Source: Streptomyces graminofaciens
Lineage (GTDB): Bacteria > Actinomycetota > Actinomycetes > Streptomycetales > Streptomycetaceae
DNA: 64,000 nt
Reading direction: 5' to 3'
Assembly: GCF_030294945.1 (NCBI RefSeq)
Contig: NZ_AP018448.1
Span: 7,846,501-7,910,500, forward strand
Shown here one piece after another: positions 37,129-47,983 of the stretch. The position numbers were made by a program, and so were the translations under genes. The notes beneath the pieces were generated by a model. That model searched no databases, had not been told where the DNA came from, and was given only the letters and a program-made list of their open reading frames with translations. Each line of letters begins with the position of its first letter. Position 1 is the stretch's first letter.

Positions 37129-38486
37129 GCCCGTACCTCGCCGCAGAAGACCTCTCGATGTTCGGCCACGACCCCTGGTGGCTGGTCGTCATCAAGGCCG
37201 TCTTCTGCTTCGCCTTCCTGATGTTGACCGTGCTGTTCTCCATCGTGTGGGAACGCAAGGTCGTCGCCTGGATGCAGTTGCGCATCGGCCCCAACCGGCA
37301 CGGCCCCTGGGGCATGCTCCAGTCGCTCGCCGACGGCATCAAGCTGATGCTCAAGGAAGACCTCATCGTCAAACGCGCGGACAAGGTCGTCTACGTCCTC
37401 GCACCGATCGTCGCGGCCATCCCGGCCTTCATGGCGATCGCGGTGATCCCCTTCGGCCCGGCCGGCAACGAGATCTCGATCTTCGGCCAGCGCACCACGA
37501 TGCAGCTCACCGACCTGCCGATCGCGATGCTCTACATCCTCGCGGTCGCCTCGGTCGGCATCTACGGCATCGTCCTGGCGGGTTGGAGTTCCGGGTCCAC
37601 CTACCCGCTGCTCGGCGGCCTGCGCTCCTGCGCGCAGATGATCTCGTACGAGATCGCCATGGGCGCGGCCTTCGCCTCGGTCTTCCTCTACTCCGGATCG
37701 ATGTCGACGTCGGCGATCGTCGAGGCGCAACAGGACCGCTGGTACATCGTGCTGCTGCCGGTCTCCTTCGTCATCTACATCATCACGATGGTCGGCGAGA
37801 CCAACCGCGCCCCCTTCGACATGCCGGAGTCCGAGGGCGACCTGGTCGGCGGCTTCAACACCGAGTACTCGTCGATCAAGTTCGCGATGTTCATGCTCGC
37901 CGAGTACGTCAACATGGTGACCGTCTCGGCCGTGTCGGTGACCCTCTTCCTCGGCGGCTGGCGGGCCCCCTGGCCCATCAGCACCTTCTGGGAGGGCGCC
38001 AACCACGGCTGGTGGCCGATGCTCTGGTTCGTGGTGAAGGTGCAGCTGCTGCTGTTCTTCTTCATCTGGCTGCGCGGCACACTCCCGCGCGTCCGTTACG
38101 ACCAGCTGATGAAGCTCGGCTGGAAGGTCCTCATCCCGGTCTCCGTGGTCTGGCTGATGCTCGTCGCGACCGTACGGACCCTCCGCAACGAGAACTACGA
38201 CTTCACCGACATCGCCCTGTACGTCGGCGGAGCCGTCCTCATCCTGCTGTTGCTCTCGTTCGTCGCGGACATGTTCCGTGACCGGCGCGAGGCCCAGGAC
38301 AAGCCCGCGGAACCGGCCGCCTTCGACCCGATGGCCGGTGGATTCCCCGTACCGCCCCTGCCCGGACAGACCCTCCCACCGGTGCCGCGCAGGCGTCCGC
38401 GCCGCGAGCGGGAGTTGATTGTCAGTGGTGGGTCCGATACTGACAGTGACGGATCTTCGAATGGGAAGGAGGCGTCCGATGGCTGA
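37125..38486 (+). CDS. nuoH: NADH:quinone oxidoreductase subunit H
   Basis: A 453-residue membrane subunit with about eight helices. It forms the quinone channel at the junction of the two arms. Landmarks are [22 protein letters not shown] (about residues 43-64), a loop with Arg and Glu residues ([24 protein letters not shown], near 225-245) and [19 protein letters not shown] near 305-325. The last 60 residues are a cytoplasmic Pro/Arg-rich extension. Its 3' end overlaps nuoI by 8 bases, and that stretch contains the nuoI ribosome site (GGGAAGGAGG). Confidence 0.95.
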   Translation: MSPYLAAEDLSMFGHDPWWLVVIKAVFCFAFLMLTVLFSIVWERKVVAWMQLRIGPNRHGPWGMLQSLADGIKLMLKEDLIVKRADKVVYVLAPIVAAIPAFMAIAVIPFGPAGNEISIFGQRTTMQLTDLPIAMLYILAVASVGIYGIVLAGWSSGSTYPLLGGLRSCAQMISYEIAMGAAFASVFLYSGSMSTSAIVEAQQDRWYIVLLPVSFVIYIITMVGETNRAPFDMPESEGDLVGGFNTEYSSIKFAMFMLAEYVNMVTVSAVSVTLFLGGWRAPWPISTFWEGANHGWWPMLWFVVKVQLLLFFFIWLRGTLPRVRYDQLMKLGWKVLIPVSVVWLMLVATVRTLRNENYDFTDIALYVGGAVLILLLLSFVADMFRDRREAQDKPAEPAAFDPMAGGFPVPPLPGQTLPPVPRRRPRRERELIVSGGSDTDSDGSSNGKEASDG

Positions 38487-39081
38487 GGAGCCGAAGGAGA
38501 CCAAGCCCGGTTTCCAGAACCCCGTCGCCGGCTTCGGCGTGACCTTCAAGGCCATGTTCAAGAAGCGGCTGACCGAGCAGTATCCGGAGCAGCAGAAGAC
38601 CACCGCCCCGCGCTTCCACGGCCGGCACCAGCTCAACCGCCATCCGGACGGCCTGGAGAAGTGCGTCGGCTGCGAGCTGTGCGCCTGGGCCTGCCCCGCC
38701 GACGCGATCTACGTGGAGGGCGCGGACAACACGGACGAGGAGCGCTACTCCCCGGGCGAGCGCTACGGCCGCGTCTACCAGATCAACTACGCCCGCTGCA
38801 TCCTGTGCGGCCTGTGCATCGAGGCGTGCCCCACGCGCGCGCTCACGATGACGAACGAGTTCGAGCTGGCGGACAGCAGCCGCGCCAACCTCATCTACAC
38901 CAAGGAGCAACTGCTCGCCGGTCTGGAGGAGGGGATGGTCGACTCACCCCACTCGATCTTCCCGGGCACCGACGAGCAGGACTACTACCGGGGGCTGGTC
39001 ACCGAGGCCGCGCCCGGCACGGTCCGCCAAGTGGCCACATCCAAGGGCGAGAAGCCCGAAGAAGAGGGGGTGGGCGCATGA
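38479..39081 (+). CDS. nuoI: NADH:quinone oxidoreductase subunit I
   Basis: A 200-residue subunit with two [4Fe-4S] clusters (N6a, N6b) that bridge NuoG to NuoB. The ligands are [12 protein letters not shown] (about residues 61-72) and [12 protein letters not shown] (about 106-117), the classical double ferredoxin pattern. An N-terminal amphipathic helix (about 13-35) should lie on the membrane. ATG 38479 after AAGGAGG; overlaps nuoJ by 4 bases. Confidence 0.96.
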   Translation: MAEEPKETKPGFQNPVAGFGVTFKAMFKKRLTEQYPEQQKTTAPRFHGRHQLNRHPDGLEKCVGCELCAWACPADAIYVEGADNTDEERYSPGERYGRVYQINYARCILCGLCIEACPTRALTMTNEFELADSSRANLIYTKEQLLAGLEEGMVDSPHSIFPGTDEQDYYRGLVTEAAPGTVRQVATSKGEKPEEEGVGA

Positions 39082-39905
39082 GCGCGCAGATCGCCGCCTA
39101 CACCACCTCCACCGGTGAGGCCTTCCAGTTCTGGGTCCTCGGCACGGTCGCGGTGATCGGCGCCCTGTGCACCGTCTTCATGAAGAAGGCCGTGCACAGC
39201 GCCCTCTGCCTCGCCGGGACCATGATCATCCTCGCGGTGTTCTACCTGGCCAACGGCGCCTACTTCCTGGGCATCGTGCAGATCGTCGTCTACACCGGCG
39301 CGATCATGATGCTGTTCCTGTTCGTGGTGATGCTCGTCGGCGTCACGGCCGCGGACTCGCTGAAGGAGACCATCAAGGGCCAGCGCTGGCTGGCCCTCCT
39401 GTGCGGCCTCGGCTTCGGCATCCTGCTGATCGCGGGCATCGGCAACGCCTCGCTGAAGGAGTTCACCGGCCTCGGCCAGGCGAACACCGGCGGCAACGTG
39501 GAGGGCCTCGCCGCCCTGATCTTCACGGACTACGTCTACGCCTTCGAGCTCACCGGCGCCCTGCTCATCACGGCCGCCGTCGGCGCCATGGTGCTCACCC
39601 ACCGCGAGCGCACCGAGCGCGCCAAGACCCAGCGCGAGCTGGCCGAAGAGCGCGTACGCGAGGGCAAGCACCTCCCGCCGCTCCCGGCCCCCGGTGTGTA
39701 CGCGCGGCACAACGCGGTCGACATCGCGGGCCTGCTGCCCGACGGCACCCCGTCCGAGCTGACCGTCAGCAAGACGCTGCGGGACCGCGGCCAGGTCCGC
39801 GATGTGTCCGCGCAGGCGATCAGCGACCTCAAGGCCCTGGAGCAGCGCGCCGAGGACCGTCTGGAGCGCAGCAACAGCGGCAAGAGCGGGGAGGGATCGA
39901 AGTGA
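39078..39905 (+). CDS. nuoJ: NADH:quinone oxidoreductase subunit J
   Basis: A 275-residue membrane subunit with five helices in the first 170 residues. Helix 3 holds the conserved [15 protein letters not shown] stretch (about residues 74-88), the region with the pi-bulge important for proton coupling. The remaining 100 residues are a hydrophilic, charged C-terminal extension ([20 protein letters not shown]) typical of actinobacterial NuoJ. Overlaps nuoI and nuoK by 4 bases each. Confidence 0.94.
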   Translation: MSAQIAAYTTSTGEAFQFWVLGTVAVIGALCTVFMKKAVHSALCLAGTMIILAVFYLANGAYFLGIVQIVVYTGAIMMLFLFVVMLVGVTAADSLKETIKGQRWLALLCGLGFGILLIAGIGNASLKEFTGLGQANTGGNVEGLAALIFTDYVYAFELTGALLITAAVGAMVLTHRERTERAKTQRELAEERVREGKHLPPLPAPGVYARHNAVDIAGLLPDGTPSELTVSKTLRDRGQVRDVSAQAISDLKALEQRAEDRLERSNSGKSGEGSK

Positions 39906-40201
39906 ACCCCGTCAACTACCTGTACCTCGCCTCCCTGTTGTTCACGATCGGCGCCACCGGCGTACTGATCAGGCGGAACGCGATCGTGGTGTTCATGTGC
40001 GTCGAGCTGATGCTCAACGCCTGCAACCTCGCCCTCGTCGCCTTCTCCCGGATGCACGGCAATCTCGACGGACAGATCATCGCCTTCTTCACGATGGTCG
40101 TCGCCGCCGCGGAGGTCGTGGTCGGACTCGCGATCATCGTGTCGCTGTTCCGCTCCCGCCACTCGGCCTCGGTCGACGACGCCAGCCTGATGAAGCTGTA
40201 A
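39902..40201 (+). CDS. nuoK: NADH:quinone oxidoreductase subunit K
   Basis: A 99-residue membrane subunit with three helices, homologous to MrpC of antiporters. The conserved Glu in helix 2 ([18 protein letters not shown], about residues 32-49) and the Glu in helix 3 ([17 protein letters not shown]) needed for proton transfer are both present. GTG 39902 overlaps the nuoJ stop. Confidence 0.95.
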   Translation: MNPVNYLYLASLLFTIGATGVLIRRNAIVVFMCVELMLNACNLALVAFSRMHGNLDGQIIAFFTMVVAAAEVVVGLAIIVSLFRSRHSASVDDASLMKL

Positions 40202-40216
40202 GGGGTCGGAAGAATC

Positions 40217-42112
40217 GTGGAGAACCTGATTGCGCTGCTGGTGGCGGCGCCCCTGCTCGGAGCGGCCGTCCTGCTGTGCGGCGGCCGGCGCCTGGACGCC
40301 GTCGGCCACCTCATCGGCACGGCCCTCGCCGCCGTCTCCTTCGTCATCGGCGTCGTCCTCTTCGTCGACATGCTCGGCAAGGACGCCGAACACCGCGAGA
40401 TCGGCCAGTACCTGTACAGCTGGATCCCCGTCGAGGGCTTCCAGGCGGACGTCGCCTTCCAGCTCGACCAGCTGTCGATGACGTTCGTCCTGCTGATCAC
40501 CGGAGTCGGCTCGCTCATCCACCTGTACTCCATCGGGTACATGGAGCACGACGAGCGCCGACGCCGCTTCTTCGGCTACCTGAACCTGTTCCTCGCGGCG
40601 ATGCTGCTCCTCGTCCTCGCCGACAACTACCTGCTGCTGTACGTCGGCTGGGAGGGCGTCGGCCTCGCCTCGTACCTGCTGATCGGCTTCTGGCAGCACA
40701 AGCCCAGCGCCGCCACCGCCGCGAAGAAGGCCTTCCTGGTCAACCGCGTCGGCGACATTGGCCTGTCCATCGCCATCATGCTGATGTTCACCACCTTCGG
40801 GACCTTCACCTTCGGGCCGGTCCTGGAGTCCACCGGCGAGACCAGTGAAGGCAAGCTCACCGCCATCGCCCTGATGCTGCTGCTCGCCGCCTGCGGCAAG
40901 TCCGCCCAGGTGCCGCTGCAGTCCTGGCTCGGGGACGCGATGGAGGGCCCGACCCCGGTCTCGGCCCTCATCCACGCCGCGACCATGGTGACCGCGGGCG
41001 TCTATCTGATCGTCCGCTCCGGGGAGATCTTCAACGGCGCCCCGGACGCGCAGCTGGCCACCGCCGTGGTCGGCGCGGTCACGCTCCTCTTCGGTGCGAT
41101 CGTCGGTTGCGCGAAGGACGACATCAAGAAGGCCCTCGCCGGGTCGACGATGTCCCAGATCGGCTACATGATCCTCGCCGCGGGCCTCGGCCCGATCGGC
41201 TATGTCTTCGCGATCATGCACCTGGTGACGCACGGCTTCTTCAAGGCCGGGCTGTTCCTCGGCGCCGGCTCGGTCATGCACGGCATGAACGACGAGGTCG
41301 ACATGCGCAAGTACGGCGGTCTCCGTACGTACATGCCGATCACGTTCGCCACCTTCGGCCTCGGCTACCTCGCGATCATCGGCTTCCCGGGCCTGTCCGG
41401 CTTCTTCTCCAAGGACAAGATCATCGAGGCGGCCTTCGCCAAGGGCGGCACCGAGGGCTGGATCCTCGGCGGCGTCGCCCTCCTCGGCGCCGCCATCACC
41501 GCCTACTACATGACACGCGTGATGCTGATGACCTTCTTCGGCGAGAAGCGCTGGCAGCCGGACGAACAGGGACACGAGCCGCACCCGCACGAGTCGCCCA
41601 GGTCCATGACGATCCCCATGATCGTGCTGGCGTTCGGCTCGGTGTTCGCGGGAGCGTTCTTCAGCATCGGCGACCGGTTCCTGCACTGGCTGGAGCCCGT
41701 CACCGAACACGCGCACGGCAACCCGCCGGTCAGCGCCATGACGGTCACCCTCTCCACGATGGTCGTCCTCGTCATCGGCGCCGGCATCGCCTACGTCCAG
41801 TACGGGCGCCGTCCCGTCCCCGTCGTCGCCCCGCGCGGGTCGCTGCTCACCCGGGCCGCCCGGCGCGACCTGCTCCAGGACGACTTCAACCACATCGTGC
41901 TCGTACGCGGTGGAGAGCACCTCACGCGCTCCCTGGTGTACGTCGACCACACCCTGGTCGACGGCGTCGTCAACGGCACGGCGGCCTCGATGGGCGGCCT
42001 CTCCGGGCGCCTGCGCCGCATCCAGAACGGCTATGCCCGGTCGTACGCGGTCTCGATGTTCGGCGGCGCTGCGATCCTCATCGCCGCGACCCTGCTGATG
42101 AGGGCGGTCTGA
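40217..42112 (+). CDS. nuoL: NADH:quinone oxidoreductase subunit L
   Basis: A 631-residue antiporter-like subunit at the distal end of the membrane arm, with about 15-16 helices and a long lateral helix near the C-terminus. Landmarks are the Glu helix [21 protein letters not shown] (about residues 138-158), [30 protein letters not shown], and the Lys-containing [21 protein letters not shown]. These are the proton-channel residues of the MrpA-like family. GTG 40217; the gap to nuoM is 5 bases. Confidence 0.95.
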   Translation: MENLIALLVAAPLLGAAVLLCGGRRLDAVGHLIGTALAAVSFVIGVVLFVDMLGKDAEHREIGQYLYSWIPVEGFQADVAFQLDQLSMTFVLLITGVGSLIHLYSIGYMEHDERRRRFFGYLNLFLAAMLLLVLADNYLLLYVGWEGVGLASYLLIGFWQHKPSAATAAKKAFLVNRVGDIGLSIAIMLMFTTFGTFTFGPVLESTGETSEGKLTAIALMLLLAACGKSAQVPLQSWLGDAMEGPTPVSALIHAATMVTAGVYLIVRSGEIFNGAPDAQLATAVVGAVTLLFGAIVGCAKDDIKKALAGSTMSQIGYMILAAGLGPIGYVFAIMHLVTHGFFKAGLFLGAGSVMHGMNDEVDMRKYGGLRTYMPITFATFGLGYLAIIGFPGLSGFFSKDKIIEAAFAKGGTEGWILGGVALLGAAITAYYMTRVMLMTFFGEKRWQPDEQGHEPHPHESPRSMTIPMIVLAFGSVFAGAFFSIGDRFLHWLEPVTEHAHGNPPVSAMTVTLSTMVVLVIGAGIAYVQYGRRPVPVVAPRGSLLTRAARRDLLQDDFNHIVLVRGGEHLTRSLVYVDHTLVDGVVNGTAASMGGLSGRLRRIQNGYARSYAVSMFGGAAILIAATLLMRAV

Positions 42113-42117
42113 TACCG

Positions 42118-43689
42118 ATGTCCTTTCCTCTGCTGACAGCGACGGCGGCGCTCCCGGCCCTCGGGGCGATCGCCACGGCCGCCATGCCGGCCGCGAGGCG
42201 CAACGCCGCCAAATCGCTGGCGCTGCTCGTCTCGCTGGCCACGCTCGTGCTCGCCGCGATCGTCCTGTTCCGGTTCGACCCGGACGGCGACCGCTACCAA
42301 CTCACCGAGTCCCACGCCTGGATCAAGGACTTCGGCGTCAGATACGAGCTCGGCGTGGACGGCATCGCCGTGGCGCTCATCGCGCTCACGGCCCTGCTGA
42401 TCCCCTTCATCATCCTCGCGGGCTGGCACGACGCCGACCCGCTGGAGACCGGAAACAAGCGGTGGCGGCCCACCCAGGGCTTCTTCGCCCTGATCCTGGC
42501 CGTCGAGGCGATGGTGATCATCTCCTTCGAGGCCACCGACGTCTTCCTCTTCTACATCTTCTTCGAAGCCATGCTCATCCCGATGTACTTCCTCATCGGC
42601 GGCTTCGGAGACCGTGCCCACGAGCACGGCGAGGAGGCGGCGTCCACGCAACGGTCGTACGCCGCCGTGAAGTTCCTCCTGTACAACCTGGTCGGCGGCC
42701 TGATCATGCTGGCCGCGGTGATCGGGCTGTACGTGGTCGCCGGGACCTTCTCGCTCCCGGAGATCGCCGAGGCCCGCGCCAACGGCTCGCTGGACATGGT
42801 GACCAGCACCGAACGCTGGCTGTTCCTCGGCTTCTTCTTCGCCTTCGCGGTGAAGGCGCCCCTGTGGCCGCTGCACACCTGGCTGCCGAACGCGATGCAG
42901 GAGTCCACCGCACCGGTCGCCGTACTGATCACGGCGGTCGTCGACAAGGTGGGCACCTTCGCGATGCTCCGCTTCTGCCTCGGGCTGTTCCCGGAGGCCA
43001 GCAAGTGGGCGACGCCCGCGATCCTCGTACTGGCGCTGATCAGCATCATCTACGGGGCGCTGCTCGCGGTCGGCCAGCGCGACATCAAGCGGCTGGTGGC
43101 GTACGCGTCGATCTCGCACTTCGGGTTCATCATCCTGGGCATCTTCGCGATGACCAGCCAGGGCCAGTCGGGCGCGACGCTCTACATGGTCAACCACGGG
43201 ATCTCGACGGCCGCGCTGATGCTGGTCGCCGGCTTCCTGATCTCCCGGCGCGGCTCCCGGCTCATCGCCGACTACGGAGGCGTCCAGAAGGTCGCGCCGG
43301 TGCTCGCCGGCACGTTCCTGATCGGTGGCCTGGCCACGCTGTCGCTGCCGGGGCTCGCCCCGTTCGTCAGTGAGTTCCTCGTCCTGGTCGGCACGTTCGC
43401 GCGCTACCCGGCGATCGGGATCATCGCCACCGTCGGCATCGTCCTCGCCGCGCTCTACGTCCTCGTCCTCTACCAGCGGACGATGACTGGCCCGGTGAAG
43501 GCCGAGGTCGAGGGGATGCCCGACCTGAGGGTGCGGGAACTTGTGGTGGTCGCCCCGCTGGTCGTGCTGTTGATCTTCCTGGGCGTCTACCCGAAGCCGC
43601 TCACCGACATCGTCAACCCGGCGGTCGAGCACACCATGTCCGACGTACAGAAGAAGGACCCCCAGCCCGAGGTGGAGGCGGCCAAGTGA
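42118..43689 (+). CDS. nuoM: NADH:quinone oxidoreductase subunit M
   Basis: A 523-residue antiporter-like subunit with about 14 helices. The conserved channel elements are FLFYIFFEAMLIPMYFLIG (Glu at about residue 149), AVKAPLWPLHTWLPNAMQESTAPVAVLI (Lys near 244) and GQRDIKRLVAYASISHFGFI. ATG 42118 is preceded by the end of nuoL; the stop overlaps the nuoN GTG. Confidence 0.95.
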   Translation: MSFPLLTATAALPALGAIATAAMPAARRNAAKSLALLVSLATLVLAAIVLFRFDPDGDRYQLTESHAWIKDFGVRYELGVDGIAVALIALTALLIPFIILAGWHDADPLETGNKRWRPTQGFFALILAVEAMVIISFEATDVFLFYIFFEAMLIPMYFLIGGFGDRAHEHGEEAASTQRSYAAVKFLLYNLVGGLIMLAAVIGLYVVAGTFSLPEIAEARANGSLDMVTSTERWLFLGFFFAFAVKAPLWPLHTWLPNAMQESTAPVAVLITAVVDKVGTFAMLRFCLGLFPEASKWATPAILVLALISIIYGALLAVGQRDIKRLVAYASISHFGFIILGIFAMTSQGQSGATLYMVNHGISTAALMLVAGFLISRRGSRLIADYGGVQKVAPVLAGTFLIGGLATLSLPGLAPFVSEFLVLVGTFARYPAIGIIATVGIVLAALYVLVLYQRTMTGPVKAEVEGMPDLRVRELVVVAPLVVLLIFLGVYPKPLTDIVNPAVEHTMSDVQKKDPQPEVEAAK

Positions 43690-45335
43690 GCGCAACAGCC
43701 GTCCACAGCCTGTGGACAACGGCGGCGGATCCGATCACGAAGATCGACCCGCCGAAGATCGAATACGGGCAATTGTCGCCCACCCTGATCGTCATCGGAG
43801 CGGCGATCGTCGGGGTCCTGATCGAGGCCTTCGTGCCACGCAAGGCCCGCTACTACGCCCAGGTGTTCGTGTCCGTCGTCGCCCTCGCCGCCGCCTTCGC
43901 CGCGGTCATCGGGCTCGCGGCGGGCGGATACGGCACCACCAAGGCGGGAATCGCGGCGATGGGAGCCATCGCCGTCGACGGACCGTCCCTGTTCCTCCAG
44001 GGCACGATCCTGCTGGCCGGCCTCCTCGGCGTGTTCACCTTCGCCGAACGGCGCCTCGACCCCGAGACGCACGGCAACAAGGTCGACTCCTTCGCCGCGC
44101 AGGCCGCCTCCGTGCCCGGCAGCGACAGCGAGAAGGCCGCGGTGAAGGCCGGGTTCACCACCACCGAGGTGTTCCCGCTGCTGCTCTTCGCCATCGGCGG
44201 CATGCTGATCTTCCCGTCGGCCAACGACCTGCTGACCCTGTTCATCGCCCTGGAAGTCTTCTCGCTCCCGCTGTACCTGCTGTGCGCCGTGGCCCGCCGC
44301 AAGCGCCTCATGTCGCAGGAGGCCGCGGTCAAGTACTTCCTGCTCGGCGCCTTCGCCTCCGCGTTCACCCTCTTCGGCATCGCCCTGCTGTACGGCTACT
44401 CGGGCTCGGTGAACTACGCGACGATCGCCAAGGTCGTCGACGGCACCATCACCGAGGTCACCCCCGCGCTCGCCGACACCACGGGCAACGACGCGCTGCT
44501 GCTCATCGGCACCGCCATGGTCGTCATGGGCCTGCTGTTCAAGGTGGGCGCGGTGCCGTTCCACATGTGGACCCCGGACGTGTACCAGGGTGCCCCGACG
44601 CCGGTCACCGGCTTCATGGCGGCGGCCACGAAGGTCGCGGCCTTCGGCGCGCTGCTGCGGCTGCTCTACGTCGTCCTGCCCGGCCTGCGCTGGGACTGGC
44701 GGCCGGTCATGTGGGCCGTGGCGATCGTCACCATGCTGGGCGGCGCGATCGTCGCGATCACCCAGACCGACATCAAGCGACTGCTGGCGTACTCGTCGAT
44801 CGCGCACGCCGGCTTCATCCTCGCCGGTGTCATCGCGACCTCCCCCGACGGCGTCTCGTCGGTGCTGTTCTACCTGGGCGCCTACTCCTTCGTGACGATC
44901 GGCGCGTTCGCCGTGGTGACCCTGGTGCGGGACGCGGGCGGCGAGGCCACCCATCTGTCCAAGTGGGCCGGGCTCGGACGCAGATCACCGCTGGTGGCGG
45001 CCGTGTTCGCGGTGTTCCTGCTGGCCTTCGCGGGCATTCCGCTCACCTCCGGCTTCGCCGGGAAGTTCGCCGTGTTCAAGGCGGCGGCGGAGGGCGGCGC
45101 GGGCGGGATCGTCGTCGTCGGTGTGATCTCGTCGGCGATCGCCGCGTTCTTCTACATCCGTGTGATCGTGCTCATGTTCTTCAGCGAGCCGCGCCCCGAG
45201 GGGCCGACGGTCGCCGTGCCGTCGCCCCTGACCATGACGGCGATCGGCGTCGGTGTGGCGGTCACGCTGGTGCTCGGTGTGGCGCCGCAGTACTTCCTGG
45301 ATCTGGCGGGGCAGGCGGGAGTGTTCGTGCGCTGA
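43686..45335 (+). CDS. nuoN: NADH:quinone oxidoreductase subunit N
   Basis: A 549-residue antiporter-like subunit, last gene of the operon. Landmarks are LTLFIALEVFSLPLYLLCAVAR (Glu at about residue 190), KVGAVPFHMWTPDVYQGAPTPVTGFMA and TQTDIKRLLAYSSIAHAGFI. It has about 14 helices and normal length. GTG 43686 overlaps nuoM. A perfect hairpin 25 bases after the stop ends the transcript. Confidence 0.95.
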   Translation: MSATAVHSLWTTAADPITKIDPPKIEYGQLSPTLIVIGAAIVGVLIEAFVPRKARYYAQVFVSVVALAAAFAAVIGLAAGGYGTTKAGIAAMGAIAVDGPSLFLQGTILLAGLLGVFTFAERRLDPETHGNKVDSFAAQAASVPGSDSEKAAVKAGFTTTEVFPLLLFAIGGMLIFPSANDLLTLFIALEVFSLPLYLLCAVARRKRLMSQEAAVKYFLLGAFASAFTLFGIALLYGYSGSVNYATIAKVVDGTITEVTPALADTTGNDALLLIGTAMVVMGLLFKVGAVPFHMWTPDVYQGAPTPVTGFMAAATKVAAFGALLRLLYVVLPGLRWDWRPVMWAVAIVTMLGGAIVAITQTDIKRLLAYSSIAHAGFILAGVIATSPDGVSSVLFYLGAYSFVTIGAFAVVTLVRDAGGEATHLSKWAGLGRRSPLVAAVFAVFLLAFAGIPLTSGFAGKFAVFKAAAEGGAGGIVVVGVISSAIAAFFYIRVIVLMFFSEPRPEGPTVAVPSPLTMTAIGVGVAVTLVLGVAPQYFLDLAGQAGVFVR

Positions 45336-45360
45336 CGCTCCGCTCGTCCGACAGACACAC

Positions 45361-45396
45361 GGTAGGACCCGGCTCCTTCGAGGGCCGGGTCCTACC
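45361..45396 (+). terminator. Terminator of the nuo operon
   Basis: GGTAGGACCCGGC at 45361-45373 pairs perfectly with GCCGGGTCCTACC at 45384-45396 around a 10-base loop. It is 25 bases past the nuoN stop. Confidence 0.8.
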
Positions 45397-45423
45397 TGTG
45401 CGTTACGCCTTGACGAGATCCGA

Positions 45424-45530
45424 TCAGGCGGACGGCCGTGGATCGTCGGCGGAGTCGGCGTGCGCGGGGCCGCGACCAGGGGGAGCACGGCCGTCAGGGC
45501 GAGGGCGCAGGCGGCCTTGAGCGGAGACAT
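45424..45530 (-). pseudogene. Frameshifted signal-peptide gene remnant
   Basis: From ATG 45530, with AAGGAG 10 bases upstream, the frame reads MSPLKAACALALTAVLPLVAAP, a typical signal peptide, and then runs on as nonsense through the nuo terminator. Adding one base in the GGCCCC run near 45466 restores APAHADSADDPRPSA and a TGA at 45424. That gives a normal AHA cleavage site but a mature peptide of only about 10 residues. Either it is a decayed 5' end of a secreted protein gene or a real tiny exported peptide with a one-base sequencing error. Confidence 0.45.
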
Positions 45531-45834
45531 ACAAGGGGCTCCTTGCGGCCCCCCTGCGGCCCCTTGCGAAGGCGCTGGTCGAACGGCAGTCGGTCGTGGT
45601 GGGCACGCGGGCCTCCCCCGACCCGCGTCAGCAGGCTGGCCGGGCCGACCCGGGCCTGCCAGGCGGGGCGGGGCGGGCGGGGCGGGTCATCGGGCTGTAC
45701 CGGGGATTCGAGGCACCCCGAAGGGTGGAGCCTGTGGATAACTCCGACGCTGTCGGTGCGGGCGCCTATCGTGGCAAGGGCTGGAGGAACCACAAGGAAC
45801 CAACGGGCGGCGCGGGACACACGGGGGACAGGCG
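45531..45834. other. Gene-free stretch before recQ
   Basis: No supported gene in these 300 bases. It contains G-rich slippage-like repeats (GGCGGGGCGGGCGGGGCGGG near 45663) and presumably the recQ promoter. Confidence 0.4.
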
Positions 45835-47973
45835 ATGACAGGGACGGGCGGGACGGGCGTGATGACGGTGGAAGAGAGCGGTACGGCCGGGACGGGTGCG
45901 TCCCCGGGCGCGCCGCGAGCGGGCACGGGAGCGGGCACGGTCGAGCCGGGAGTGGGCACCGTGGCAGCCGGAGTCAGGCAGCCGCAAGTGGGCGCGAGCC
46001 TGCCGGGAGACAGCGAGGCACTCGCCGTCCTCAACCGGGTCTTCGGATACGACGCCTTCCGTGGCGAGCAGGAAGCCGTCATCGAGCACGTCGTCGCGGG
46101 CGGCGACGCCGTCGTGCTCATGCCGACCGGCGGCGGCAAATCGCTCTGCTACCAGATTCCGGCCCTGGTCAGACCCGGCACGGGCATCGTGGTCTCCCCC
46201 CTGATCGCACTGATGCAGGACCAGGTGGACGCGCTGCGAGCGCTGGGCGTACGCGCCGGGTTCATCAACTCCACGCAGGACTTCGACGAGCGGCGCGTCG
46301 TGGAGGCGGAGTACATCGCGGGGGAGCTGGACCTGCTGTATCTCGCCCCGGAGCGGCTGCGACTCGACACCACGCTGGACCTGCTCTCACGCGGCAAGAT
46401 CTCCGTCTTCGCCATCGACGAGGCGCACTGCGTGTCCCAGTGGGGCCACGACTTCCGGCCCGACTACCTGGCCCTGTCACTGCTCGGCGAGCGCTGGCCG
46501 GACGTCCCCCGCATCGCGCTCACCGCCACGGCCACCCACGCGACCCACCGGGAGATCACCGAACGGCTGGTCATGCCGACGGCCCGGCACTTCGAGGCCA
46601 GCTTCGACCGGCCCAACATCCAGTACCGGATCGTGCCCAAGGCCGACCCGAAGAAGCAGCTGCTGTCCTTCCTGCGACAGGAGCACACGGGCGACGCCGG
46701 CATCGTCTACTGCCTGTCGCGCAACTCCGTGGAGCGCACCGCGGAGTTCCTCAGCAAGAACGGCGTCCAGGCGGTGCCGTACCACGCGGGACTCGACGCG
46801 GGCACGCGCGCGGCGCACCAAGCGCGGTTCCTGCGCGAGGAAGGGCTGGTGGTGGTCGCCACGATCGCCTTCGGCATGGGCATCGACAAACCCGATGTAC
46901 GATTCGTCGCCCACCTCGACCTGCCGAAGTCCGTGGAGGGCTACTACCAGGAGACGGGCCGCGCCGGGCGCGACGGACTGCCCTCCACGGCATGGATGGC
47001 GTACGGGCTGAACGACGTCATACAGCAGCGCAAGCTCATCCAGGGAAGCGAGGGCGACGAGGCGTTCCGGCGCCGGGCCGCCGCGCACCTGGACGCCATG
47101 CTCGCGCTGTGCGAGACCGCCCAGTGCCGACGAGGACAGCTGCTGCGGTACTTCGGCCAGGAGCCGGAGCCCGGCGGCTGCGGCAACTGCGACACCTGCC
47201 GCACCCCGCCGGAGACCTGGGACGGCACGGTCGCCGCACAGAAGGTGCTGTCCACGGTGGTCCGACTCCAGCGGGAGCGGGGGCAGAAGTTCGGAGCCGT
47301 GCAGATCGTCGACATCCTGCTCGGGCGGCGCACGGCCAAGGTGATCCAGTTCGACCACGACCAGCTGTCCGTGTTCGGCATCGGCGAGGAACTGGCCGAG
47401 GGCGAATGGCGGGGCGTCGTCCGACAGATGCTGGCACAGGGGCTGCTGGCGGTCGAGGGCGAGTACGGCACGCTGGTGCTCACCGAGACGAGCGGGGCGG
47501 TGCTGCGGCGCGAGCAGGAGGTGCCGCTGCGCAAGGAACCGAAGAAGCCGGAGACACCGAAGGCGGCCTCTGCCCGGGGCGAGCGCAAGCCCAAGGCCGC
47601 GGCGGTCGAGCTGCCCGAGGAACTGCAACCCGTCTTCGAGGCCCTGCGCACCTGGCGCGGAGAACAGGCCCGCGAGCAGGGCGTCCCCGCGTACGTCATC
47701 TTCCACGACGCCACGCTCCGCGAGATCGCCACACTGCGACCCACTTCCGTGGCCCAGCTCGGCGGCATCAGCGGCATCGGCGAAAAGAAGCTGGCGACGT
47801 ACGGGGAGGGGGTGCTGGGGGTGCTGGCCTCGCTGGGCGGGGCGACGCCGGACGAACCTTCGGTCGCCGAAGCGGCCGTAGGCCCGGTGCACGAAGCGGG
47901 CCACGCGGACGCGGACGACGCCTTCGACTGGCCGGACGTCGAGCCGGAACCCGAGCCGGACGACTGGGCGTAG
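45835..47973 (+). CDS. recQ: ATP-dependent DNA helicase RecQ
   Basis: A 712-residue 3'-5' DNA helicase. After a 60-residue Gly/Thr-rich leader come motif I MPTGGGKS (about residues 100-107), motif [16 protein letters not shown], motif III ALTATA and motif [13 protein letters not shown] zinc-binding RecQ-Ct domain has four Cys ([16 protein letters not shown] then CGNCDTC). A winged helix and a C-terminal HRDC domain (about 600-675) follow. ATG 45835; in-frame ATG 45862 is an alternative, since the first residues are not conserved. A NUDIX gene follows after 10 bases, so the two form an operon. Confidence 0.93.
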   Translation: MTGTGGTGVMTVEESGTAGTGASPGAPRAGTGAGTVEPGVGTVAAGVRQPQVGASLPGDSEALAVLNRVFGYDAFRGEQEAVIEHVVAGGDAVVLMPTGGGKSLCYQIPALVRPGTGIVVSPLIALMQDQVDALRALGVRAGFINSTQDFDERRVVEAEYIAGELDLLYLAPERLRLDTTLDLLSRGKISVFAIDEAHCVSQWGHDFRPDYLALSLLGERWPDVPRIALTATATHATHREITERLVMPTARHFEASFDRPNIQYRIVPKADPKKQLLSFLRQEHTGDAGIVYCLSRNSVERTAEFLSKNGVQAVPYHAGLDAGTRAAHQARFLREEGLVVVATIAFGMGIDKPDVRFVAHLDLPKSVEGYYQETGRAGRDGLPSTAWMAYGLNDVIQQRKLIQGSEGDEAFRRRAAAHLDAMLALCETAQCRRGQLLRYFGQEPEPGGCGNCDTCRTPPETWDGTVAAQKVLSTVVRLQRERGQKFGAVQIVDILLGRRTAKVIQFDHDQLSVFGIGEELAEGEWRGVVRQMLAQGLLAVEGEYGTLVLTETSGAVLRREQEVPLRKEPKKPETPKAASARGERKPKAAAVELPEELQPVFEALRTWRGEQAREQGVPAYVIFHDATLREIATLRPTSVAQLGGISGIGEKKLATYGEGVLGVLASLGGATPDEPSVAEAAVGPVHEAGHADADDAFDWPDVEPEPEPDDWA

Positions 47974-47983
47974 GAGACGAGCG

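Noticed and set aside
36333..38636. 767-codon and 804-codon minus-strand frames under nuoG-nuoM (also 39536-41950 and 34363-36870)
   Set aside because: They are antisense to well-supported nuo genes, rich in Arg/Gly/Asp/His as expected of GC shadow frames, and without recognisable domains.
45494..45820. 108-codon minus-strand frame between nuoN and recQ
   Set aside because: Biased, low-complexity composition and no ribosome site. The nearby signal-peptide remnant at 45424-45530 is the only convincing coding trace.
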